NCBI GenBank assembly: GCA_021792855.1
Contig: JAJYTW010000007.1
Location: forward strand, 1-45,691
From: Actinomycetes bacterium
GTDB lineage: Bacteria; Actinomycetota; Actinomycetes; Streptosporangiales; Streptosporangiaceae
Length of the DNA stretch: 45,691 nt
Direction of reading: 5' to 3'
Below, piece by piece: positions 24,183 through 30,920 of the stretch. Numbering within the stretch: position 1 is the stretch's first letter; each line of letters starts with the position of its first letter. Both the position numbers and the translations under genes were made by a program. Under the pieces are notes generated by a model. That model ran no database searches. It saw only the letters and a program-made list of their open reading frames with translations, and had not been told where the DNA came from.

Positions 24183-24797
24183 ATGTCTAAGGTGCTCGCG
24201 CCCCAGTCTCAGGCGATGCCGAGTCAGTTCGCCCAGACCGCCGCCCCCGAATCGGCGCCGACTCGATCCGCGCTCGGAACGCCCGTGCCGGGCGCCTTTG
24301 TGCCGGGCGAGCAGATCCGGGTCGAGCCGATGCGGGACGCCCACGGGGCCGAAGTGCTGGCCATCTACCAGGCGGGCATCGCCGACGGCAACGCCACCTT
24401 CGAGACGACGGCGCCGTCGTGGCCCGAGTTCAGCGTGGCGCGGCTTGCCGAGCACCGGTTCGTCGCGCTCAGCGGGGACATGGTGGTCGGCTGGGTGGCC
24501 GTGTCCGCCTACTCCAGCCGGTGCGTCTACGCCGGCGTGGTCGAGCACTCGGTGTACGTGCATCCCGCCGCGCGCGGCCAGGGTGTTGGCCGGCGACTGC
24601 TCGACGCGCTGATCGCCTCGACGGAGGCGGCCGGGATCTGGACGATTCAGTCCGGGATCTTCCCGGAGAACACGGCCAGCATCGCGCTCCATACAGCCGC
24701 CGGATTCCGGGTCGTCGGGACCCGGGAGCGGATCGCCCGCCAGCACGGCAGGTGGCGCGACATCCTGCTAATGGAGCGCCGGAGTCCGGTGCTCTGA
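24183..24797 (+). CDS. GNAT family N-acetyltransferase, phosphinothricin-acetyltransferase-like
   Basis: A 204-residue acetyl-CoA-dependent acetyltransferase. The segment YQAGIADGNATFETTAPSW resembles the PAT/MnaT group that acetylates phosphinothricin-like compounds or methionine sulfone; EHSVYVHPAARGQGVGRRLL holds the acetyl-CoA-binding R/Q-x-x-G-x-G/A motif; IFPENTASIALHTAAGFRVVGT is the C-terminal core. The first about 45 residues are disordered and unusual for the family. The ATG lacks a Shine-Dalgarno and lies at a likely transcription start, so the mRNA is probably leaderless. The substrate is unknown. Confidence 0.85.
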   Translation: MSKVLAPQSQAMPSQFAQTAAPESAPTRSALGTPVPGAFVPGEQIRVEPMRDAHGAEVLAIYQAGIADGNATFETTAPSWPEFSVARLAEHRFVALSGDMVVGWVAVSAYSSRCVYAGVVEHSVYVHPAARGQGVGRRLLDALIASTEAAGIWTIQSGIFPENTASIALHTAAGFRVVGTRERIARQHGRWRDILLMERRSPVL

Positions 24798-24951
24798 CCG
24801 GCCGTGCCGGGTCGTGCGGGGCCCGGGCCAGATCCGTGCCAGGTCCGGGCGGCGGCGGCCCAACGGGTGCGATACCGTCTCAGCACGCGCGCCGGGTAGG
24901 TAGCCCCGCATAAGGGGCGAGTCGCTGGCCCGCGGGTCGAGCGGGAGTGCC
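24798..24951. other. Intergenic region before the MFS gene
   Basis: The 154 bp contain one small hairpin GCCCC/GGGGC (about 24903-24918). GGGAG at 24943-24947 serves the ATG at 24952. Nothing else was recognised. Confidence 0.3.
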
Positions 24952-26112
24952 ATGACGCGATCTATGAACCGCTGGGCGGTGCTGGCCGGTTACGGCCTGC
25001 TGGCCGCGTGCTCGCAGTTGCTGTGGCTGTCGTACGCCTTCATCTCGGCGCAGGCGCACCACGCGATGGGTGTGTCGTCCGGGGCGGTCGGCGACCTGGC
25101 CGCGATCTTCCCGCTGATGTACGTCCTGCTCGCACTGCCGTTCGGGCGCTGGCTGGACATCCGGTTCGAGCAGGCGCTCGCCGTCGGCGCCGTGCTGACC
25201 GGGGTCGGCGGCGCCCTGCGGCTCGCCGGGCCGGACTCGTTCGGCTGGGCGCTGGCCGGGCAGTTCGTGATCGCTGTCGGTCAGCCGCTGGTGCTGAACT
25301 CCATCACCAAGATCGCGGCCCGGTACTTTCCGGAACGCGAGCGCACGGCGGCGATCTCGGTGGGCAGCGTCTCCCTTTACGTGGGAATCCTGGCGGCCGC
25401 GCTGTCCGGCGGCCCGCTGTACCACGCCGGCGGCCTGCGACTGCTGCTGATCGTCCAGGGCGGCGTTGGCCTGCTAGCGATGGTCTGGGTGCTGGTCGCG
25501 TTGCGTACCCCGCCGGCGTTCCGCGGTGATCCGTCGGTCGCCGTATCGCTCGGCTGGCTGCGCCGGGACCGGTTCATGTGGGTGCTCGGCGGCCTGCTGT
25601 TCATCGGCATGGGCGTCTTCAACGCGGTAGCGACCTGGCTGGACACCATCCTCGGTCACTTCGGGCTCGGGTCGGCCAGTGGGTACCTGTTCGCGATCCT
25701 GACGGTGGCCGGCATCGTCGGAGCGGCGGTGCTGCCCGGGATCGCGGCCAGGCGGGACCGCCGCCGGGCGATGCTTCAGGTCACCGTGGCGGTCACCGCG
25801 GTGGTCTTCCTGGCGATGGCGGCGTTCCACGCCGAGGTCTTCCTCGCGGTGGCGGTGGCGGTGGAGGGGTTCGTCCTGCTGGCCGCGCTGCCGGTGGCCC
25901 TGGACTGGTCCGAGCTGCATTCCGGGCCCGAGCGGGCGGGCGCCGCGGTGGGCTTCCTGCTGCTTGCCGGGAACCTGGGCGGGGTAGTCCTGCTGCTGAT
26001 CGTCCAGATCGTGATCGCGAGCCCGGCGCTCTCTCTTGGCGTGCTCGCCGTCGCCGCGGTGGCCGGCCTGGTGCTGTCCACCCGGCTGCCGGCCCGGATC
26101 GGCGCCCGCTAG
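24952..26112 (+). CDS. MFS transporter of the FLVCR/nitrate-like group
   Basis: A 386-residue 12-helix major facilitator protein. N-terminal helices include YGLLAACSQLLWLSYAFIS and FPLMYVLLALPFGRWLDIRFE (motif A position), and TKIAARYFPERERTAAISVGSVSLYVG resembles the heme/organic-ion FLVCR-type branch more than drug efflux. Substrate is unknown. GGGAG lies 4 nt before the ATG. It precedes the S1P-lyase-like gene by 42 bp on the same strand, so import of that enzyme's substrate is an attractive but unproved role. Confidence 0.85.
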   Translation: MTRSMNRWAVLAGYGLLAACSQLLWLSYAFISAQAHHAMGVSSGAVGDLAAIFPLMYVLLALPFGRWLDIRFEQALAVGAVLTGVGGALRLAGPDSFGWALAGQFVIAVGQPLVLNSITKIAARYFPERERTAAISVGSVSLYVGILAAALSGGPLYHAGGLRLLLIVQGGVGLLAMVWVLVALRTPPAFRGDPSVAVSLGWLRRDRFMWVLGGLLFIGMGVFNAVATWLDTILGHFGLGSASGYLFAILTVAGIVGAAVLPGIAARRDRRRAMLQVTVAVTAVVFLAMAAFHAEVFLAVAVAVEGFVLLAALPVALDWSELHSGPERAGAAVGFLLLAGNLGGVVLLLIVQIVIASPALSLGVLAVAAVAGLVLSTRLPARIGAR

Positions 26113-26154
26113 CCGGAGCGGTACCGCACTAGATGGCAGGAAAGGTCACATTTC

Positions 26155-27579
26155 ATGGATCCTCTTGAGCTCCTGGCCAGTCTTGAGCGTCAGCTCAAGC
26201 CGTACAAGGCCGAGCCCGACGTGCCCGCCTTCGCCGAGCTTCCGGCCGACGGCCTGCCCCGGGCGGAGGTGACCGCGCTGGTCGAGCGGCTGGCCGGGAC
26301 GGAGGAGGAGCGCTGGCGGGACGGGTTCGCCTCCGGCGCGGTCTATCACGGCGACGCCGAGCACATCGACTTCCTGAACAAGATCTACGCGATCCAGTCG
26401 CAGACCAACCCGCTCCATCCCGACCTGTGGCCGAGTTCCACCAAGTACGAGGCCGAGGTGGTGGCGATGACGGCGCGGATGCTCGGGGCCGCGCACGCGG
26501 CGCCGGAGGCGCCGATCGTCGGCACGGTCAGCTCGGGCGGCACCGAGAGCATCATGCTCGCGATGAAGACCTACCGGGACTACGCGCGGGAGCGGCGGGG
26601 GATTGACCGGCCCGAGATCGTCGCCCCGGTCACCGCGCACGCGGCGTTCGACAAGGCCGCCAGGTACTTCGAGATGCCGCTTATCCGGGTGCCGGTCGGC
26701 ACCGACTTCGCCGCCGATCTCGCCGCGATGGAGGCGGCGATCACCGACCGGACCGCCGTCGTGGTCGGCTCGGCGCCCAGCTTCCCGCACGGCGTCGTCG
26801 ATCCGATCCCGCGGATCGCCGCCCTGGCGCAGGACCGCGGCATCGGCTGTCACGTGGACGCCTGCCTGGGCGGCTTCGTGCTGCCGTGGGCCCGCGGGCT
26901 CGGCTACCCGGTGCCCGACTTCGACTTCCGGCTGCCCGGCGTCACCTCGATGTCGGCCGACACCCATAAGTATGGTTACGCCGCGAAGGGCTCATCGGTG
27001 GTCCTGTACCGGGGCCGGGAACTGCGCCAGTTCCAGTACTACAAGGTGGCGGACTGGCCGGGCGGCCTGTACCTGTCGCCCACCTTCGCCGGCAGCCGGC
27101 CGGGCGCGCTGTCGGCGACCGCCTGGGCGGCGATGGTGTCGATCGGGGCGAGCGGCTATACCGAGGCGGCCCGCCGGATCCTGGCGACCGGCGCCCGGAT
27201 CAGGGACGGCATCGCCGGGATCGACGGCCTTCGGGTGCTCGGCGACCCGCTGTGGGTGATCGCGTTCGGCCCCGACGATGACGCGGCCGGCGGGCCGGTC
27301 GACGTGTATCAGGTGCTTGAGTACATGGGCCACCGTGGCTGGAGCCTGAACGGGCTGCAGCGGCCGGCTGCCGTGCACCTGGCCGTGACGCTGCGGCACA
27401 CCCTGCCCGGCGTCGCCGAGCGGTTCCTCGCCGACCTGGCGGCCTCGGTGGCGGAGGTCCGGGCCAACCCCGAGGTGCGGACCGGGATGGCGCCGGTGTA
27501 CGGGATGGCCGGCTCGCTGCCCGATGAGTCGGTCCGGGACCTGCTCGGGGTCTACCTCGACCTGCTGTTCGAGGTGTAG
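26155..27579 (+). CDS. Sphingosine-1-phosphate lyase homologue (PLP enzyme)
   Basis: A 474-residue group II pyridoxal-5'-phosphate enzyme. It matches eukaryotic sphingosine-1-phosphate lyase closely over the core: [20 protein letters not shown], then [21 protein letters not shown] with the Schiff-base Lys at residue 272, [33 protein letters not shown] and VYGMAG near the end. Characterised family members split phosphorylated long-chain bases into an aldehyde and phosphoethanolamine. The N-terminal membrane anchor of the animal enzyme is absent, so it should be soluble. AGGAAAGG lies 9 nt before the ATG. An FGGY kinase starts 2 bp after the stop, which pairs a kinase with a phospho-substrate lyase. 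The substrate is unknown. Confidence 0.9.
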   Translation: MDPLELLASLERQLKPYKAEPDVPAFAELPADGLPRAEVTALVERLAGTEEERWRDGFASGAVYHGDAEHIDFLNKIYAIQSQTNPLHPDLWPSSTKYEAEVVAMTARMLGAAHAAPEAPIVGTVSSGGTESIMLAMKTYRDYARERRGIDRPEIVAPVTAHAAFDKAARYFEMPLIRVPVGTDFAADLAAMEAAITDRTAVVVGSAPSFPHGVVDPIPRIAALAQDRGIGCHVDACLGGFVLPWARGLGYPVPDFDFRLPGVTSMSADTHKYGYAAKGSSVVLYRGRELRQFQYYKVADWPGGLYLSPTFAGSRPGALSATAWAAMVSIGASGYTEAARRILATGARIRDGIAGIDGLRVLGDPLWVIAFGPDDDAAGGPVDVYQVLEYMGHRGWSLNGLQRPAAVHLAVTLRHTLPGVAERFLADLAASVAEVRANPEVRTGMAPVYGMAGSLPDESVRDLLGVYLDLLFEV

Positions 27580-27581
27580 CC

Positions 27582-29144
27582 GTGGAGCGGCACATCCTGG
27601 CGATCGACCTGGGTACGTCGGCGCTCAAGGTCGCGGTCGTCTCGACCGGCGGCACGGTGATCGACTCCGAGCAGGAGGAGTGCCAGGTCGACCTGCTGCC
27701 GGGCGGTGGCGCGGAGCAGGACCCCGAGGAGTGGTGGCGGCTGATCGTGCTGGCCTGCTCGCGGCTGATCGCCCGGGCGGCGGTGCCGCCGGAGTCGATC
27801 GAGGCGATCGGCTGCACCGCCCAGTGGTCCGGGACGGTGCCGGTCGGGGCCGGTGACCGGCCGGTGCGGAACGCGATCATCTGGATGGACTCCCGGGGCG
27901 CGGCGCAGGCGGCCAGGGTGACCCGCGGCCCGGTCCGGGTGCAGGGCTACGGCGTGGACAAGCTAGCCCGGTGGATCACCGTCACCGGGGGACTGCCGAG
28001 CCGCAGCGGCAAGGACCCGATCGCGCACATTCTCTGGCTGGCCGAGCACGAACCCGACGCGTACCGGGCCACCCGGTTGTTCCTGGAGCCCAAGGACTGG
28101 CTGAACCTGCGGCTGACCGGCCGCGCGGCGGCCTCCTACGACTCGATCGCGCTGCACTGGGTGACCGACAACCGCAGGCCGGGCCGGATCGGCTACCACC
28201 AGGGACTGCTCGGCCTGGCCGGCCTGGATCGGGCCCAGCTTCCCGACCTAGTCGCGGCGACCGACGTGGTCGGCCCGCTGCTGCCCGGCCCGGCGGCGTC
28301 GCTGGGGGTCCGGCCCGGCATCCCGGTGGTGGCCGGGACCCCGGACGTCCAGTCCGCCGCGATCGGGTCCGGCGCGACCAGGGACTACCAGGCGCACCTG
28401 TACGTGGGTACGTCGTCCTGGCTGACCTGCCACGTGCCGTTCAAGAAGACCAGCCTGACCCGCAACATCGCGTCGCTGCCGTCGGCGATTCCCGGCCGGT
28501 ACTTCATCGCCGACGAGCAGGAGACCGCGGGCGCGGCGCTGACCTTCCTGCGCGACCGGGTGCTGTACCCGGCCGGGGAGGCCCCGCCGGACGCCTACCG
28601 CCGGTTCGACGAGATGGCGGCCAGGTCCGCGCCGGGCAGCGGCGGTGTGATCTTCACCCCGTGGCTGTACGGCGAGCGGACCCCGGTCGAGGACCATGAG
28701 ATCCGCGGCGGATTCCATCACCTGTCGCTCGCGGCCACCCGGGATGACCTGGTCCGGGCGGTCTTCGAGGGGGTGGCGCTGAACGCCCGGTGGCTGCTCG
28801 GGGCGGTGGAGGGCTTCGCCGGGCGCCGGATGGACCCGATCAGGTTCATCGGCGGCGGCGCCCGGTCGGAGATCTGGAGCCAGATCTTCGCCGACGTGCT
28901 CGGCCGGGCCATCGAGCAGGTCGCCGACCCGGTGAACGCCAACGTGCGCGGCGCGGCCATGGTCGCCGCGGTCGCGATCGGCGACCTGGACTTCGACCAG
29001 GTGCCCGACCGGGTCCCGGTCGCCCGGACCTTCCAGCCGGATCCGCTGGTCAGTGAGCGGTACGACCGGATCTTCGCGGAGTTCGTCGGCCTGTACAAGA
29101 ACAACAGGAAGGCGCATGCGCGGCTGAACGCGGCGGCCGGCTGA
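27582..29144 (+). CDS. FGGY-family kinase, xylulokinase-like
   Basis: A 520-residue two-domain actin-fold kinase. The N-terminal phosphate-1 motif is IDLGTSALKVAVV; NAIIWMDSRG and the kinase core follow; GTPDVQSAAIGSGA contains the Asp (residue 255) expected as catalytic base; FIGGGARSEIWSQIFADVLG is the C-terminal signature. Family members phosphorylate sugars, polyols or related small molecules; here the N-terminal region is closest to xylulokinases but the substrate is not assignable. The GTG start is 2 bp past the stop of the S1P-lyase homologue, with GAGGTG inside its last codons, so the two are co-translated. The tandem suggests that the kinase produces the phosphorylated substrate of the lyase. 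Confidence 0.9.
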   Translation: MERHILAIDLGTSALKVAVVSTGGTVIDSEQEECQVDLLPGGGAEQDPEEWWRLIVLACSRLIARAAVPPESIEAIGCTAQWSGTVPVGAGDRPVRNAIIWMDSRGAAQAARVTRGPVRVQGYGVDKLARWITVTGGLPSRSGKDPIAHILWLAEHEPDAYRATRLFLEPKDWLNLRLTGRAAASYDSIALHWVTDNRRPGRIGYHQGLLGLAGLDRAQLPDLVAATDVVGPLLPGPAASLGVRPGIPVVAGTPDVQSAAIGSGATRDYQAHLYVGTSSWLTCHVPFKKTSLTRNIASLPSAIPGRYFIADEQETAGAALTFLRDRVLYPAGEAPPDAYRRFDEMAARSAPGSGGVIFTPWLYGERTPVEDHEIRGGFHHLSLAATRDDLVRAVFEGVALNARWLLGAVEGFAGRRMDPIRFIGGGARSEIWSQIFADVLGRAIEQVADPVNANVRGAAMVAAVAIGDLDFDQVPDRVPVARTFQPDPLVSERYDRIFAEFVGLYKNNRKAHARLNAAAG

Positions 29145-29310
29145 GCATGCGGGACGCGGCAGATGCCGGGCGGAGATCGCAGGTAAGGCCATATCGGCGG
29201 TCCGGGCACTAGCAGCGATTTACGTGACGTATTCGCTCGGTTGCAGCAAGATAAGGGGGACCTTGCCGCCACCTCCCGCGTCGGCAATGGCTGTCGAAAG
29301 GTGCCCCCCA
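29145..29310. other. Intergenic region before the papain-like gene
   Basis: The 166 bp contain a weak hairpin GCAAG/CTTGC (about 29246-29268). No gene or clear promoter is evident. GAAAGG precedes the ATG at 29311. Confidence 0.3.
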
Positions 29311-30045
29311 ATGGTTGATGTGAAGCTCGGTAAGAAGGCGGCCCGCCATGACCCTCGGACGCTCTCTTACTCCAGTTACCGGACCGGCCTGACCACGCCG
29401 CCGCAGCAGGCGCGCTGGGGCGAGAACCTGTCCTATGCCGCGCTCGGCAATGACCAGTACGGCGACTGCGTGGAGGCCGGGTACGCGCATCAGGTGCAGA
29501 TCTGGGGTGACACGGCAGGTCACCCGTTCGTGCCGGACACCCAGGAGGCCCTGGCCGCCTACACCGCGCTGACCGGGTTCAACCCAAGCGACCCGAGCAC
29601 CGACAAGGGGACCGAGATCCTGGCAGCGCTGAAGTACTGGCAGTCCACCGGCCTCGGCGGGCAGAAGATCACCGCTTACGCCACGCTCAACCCGATGAAC
29701 CGGACCGAGGTATGCGAGGCCGTTGCCTGGTACGGCGGCGCCTACGTCGGCGTGCAGCTACCCATCTCGGCGCAGAGTCAGGTCGGCTCGGAATGGACGG
29801 TCACGACCGGGCAGAACGCCGTCGCCGGAAGCTGGGGCGGCCACTGCATTCCGATCTGCGGCTATGACCAGAACACCGTGTGGTGCGTGACCTGGGGCAA
29901 GCTCCAGCCAATGACCTGGGAGTTCTTCACGACCTACTGCGACGAGGCGTACGTGATGCTGGCCACGGAGTGGATCGCGGCGTCCGGCGCCGCCCCGTCC
30001 AACCTGGCCTGGGGTCAGCTCATGGCCGACCTGGCCAATCTCTGA
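29311..30045 (+). CDS. Papain-like cysteine-peptidase-fold protein
   Basis: A 244-residue protein with candidate catalytic residues Cys53 in YGDCVEAGYAHQV and His178 in GGHCIPICGYD, and VTWGKLQPMTWEFF following as the third conserved block, as in papain-like C1/C39 folds. The usual NSWG is replaced by VTWG. No signal peptide is visible, so it is not obviously secreted. It contains few basic residues and no obvious inhibitor domain, and I do not recognise it as a described peptidase family. The ATG at 29311 has a GAAAGG 9 nt upstream; the longer frame from 29224 does not add recognisable residues. Function unknown. Confidence 0.65.
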   Translation: MVDVKLGKKAARHDPRTLSYSSYRTGLTTPPQQARWGENLSYAALGNDQYGDCVEAGYAHQVQIWGDTAGHPFVPDTQEALAAYTALTGFNPSDPSTDKGTEILAALKYWQSTGLGGQKITAYATLNPMNRTEVCEAVAWYGGAYVGVQLPISAQSQVGSEWTVTTGQNAVAGSWGGHCIPICGYDQNTVWCVTWGKLQPMTWEFFTTYCDEAYVMLATEWIAASGAAPSNLAWGQLMADLANL

Positions 30046-30049
30046 CCGG

Positions 30050-30080
30050 CGGCCCGGCCCGGCTGTGACCTGCCGGGCCG
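30050..30080. terminator. Hairpin between convergent genes
   Basis: A 9-bp stem (30050-30058 with 30072-30080; arm CGGCCCGGC) lies between the stop codons of the papain-like gene and the TMEM175-like gene. Confidence 0.55.
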
Positions 30081-30108
30081 GGACTGGCCGGGACCGCCGG
30101 CCCGCGGG

Positions 30109-30837
30109 TCAGTGGTCCCGGCCCGGCGCGTCCGGGCCGGGGGCGAACCGGTTGATGACGAACCCGGCGACCCCGGCCAGGATCCACACGTAGGTCCCGA
30201 GTCCCGGGGCGACCAGCGCGACCGGGATCGAGGCCCCGAAGATTACCGGGATGCGGGCGATCCGCAGCGTGAAGAAGGTCCGTACCCGCGCGGCGGCCGG
30301 ATCGGCCAGGCCCGGAGTGGTCACCGCGTACTGCCAGACCGCGCCCTCGGCGAGGCCGGCCGCGGCGACGCTGATCGCGTAGAACACCTCGGCACCGGAC
30401 CGGGTGGCGTGGCCGGCGCTGAGCACCTCGGTGGGGTAGGGCAGGAACGCGACGGTCCCGAGGAACAGCAGGTTCAGCACGATCAGCGGCCGGTCGAAGG
30501 CCGTTACGTAACGAAAAATCCCGTGGTGACCGAGCCAGAACAGGCCGATCACGGCGAAGCTGATCCCGAAGGCGAGCAGTCCGGGCGCCGCGCTGCCGAG
30601 CAGGCGGGTGATGCCCACGATCCGGCCGCCGGCCGGCACCCGCAGGCTGACCGCGAGCACGGTGATCGCGATCGCGAACACCGCGTCACTGAAGAAGAGC
30701 ACCCGGTCGTACTCGATGAAGCCGGACCTGGCCAGGCCGTACGCGCCGGCTCCGTGCCGCCCGCCCCGGTGGTGGCCCGCCTTCTCCTGACTCTGGTCCG
30801 GATCCTCCCCAGCTGTGGGAAGCCCATCCTCCGTCAC
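30109..30837 (-). CDS. TMEM175 family potassium channel protein (DUF1211)
   Basis: A 242-residue six-helix membrane protein. Its first helix begins RVLFFSDAVFAIAITVLAV, the RxxxFSD signature of TMEM175 channels, which conduct potassium as tetramers in bacteria. Further helices include APGLLAFGISFAVIGLFWLGHHGIF and LIVLNLLFLGTVAFLPYPTEVL, and the C-terminal two helices end with VINRFAPGPDAPGRDH. The much longer upstream frame overlaps the lysozyme gene and is not coding. GTG at 30837 is chosen by family length and because TACTGT, a -10-like hexamer, lies 8 nt upstream, suggesting a leaderless message. A perfect palindrome overlaps that hexamer. Confidence 0.8.
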   Translation of the reverse strand: MTEDGLPTAGEDPDQSQEKAGHHRGGRHGAGAYGLARSGFIEYDRVLFFSDAVFAIAITVLAVSLRVPAGGRIVGITRLLGSAAPGLLAFGISFAVIGLFWLGHHGIFRYVTAFDRPLIVLNLLFLGTVAFLPYPTEVLSAGHATRSGAEVFYAISVAAAGLAEGAVWQYAVTTPGLADPAAARVRTFFTLRIARIPVIFGASIPVALVAPGLGTYVWILAGVAGFVINRFAPGPDAPGRDH

Positions 30838-30846
30838 GCTAGGCGA

Positions 30847-30863
30847 CAGTAGTGCAACTACTG
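30847..30863 (-). promoter_or_regulatory. Operator-like palindrome CAGTAGTgcaACTACTG
   Basis: A perfect 7-bp inverted repeat with a 3-nt centre overlaps the -10-like TACTGT and lies 9 nt upstream of the TMEM175 start. The layout suggests repression by a dimeric regulator; MarR-family sites can look similar. Confidence 0.55.
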
Positions 30864-30920
30864 GTAATTCAGAAGCACGGCAGCCGCGCGGCGCCAACCG
30901 GCGGGGAGCCGGCGGCGCCG

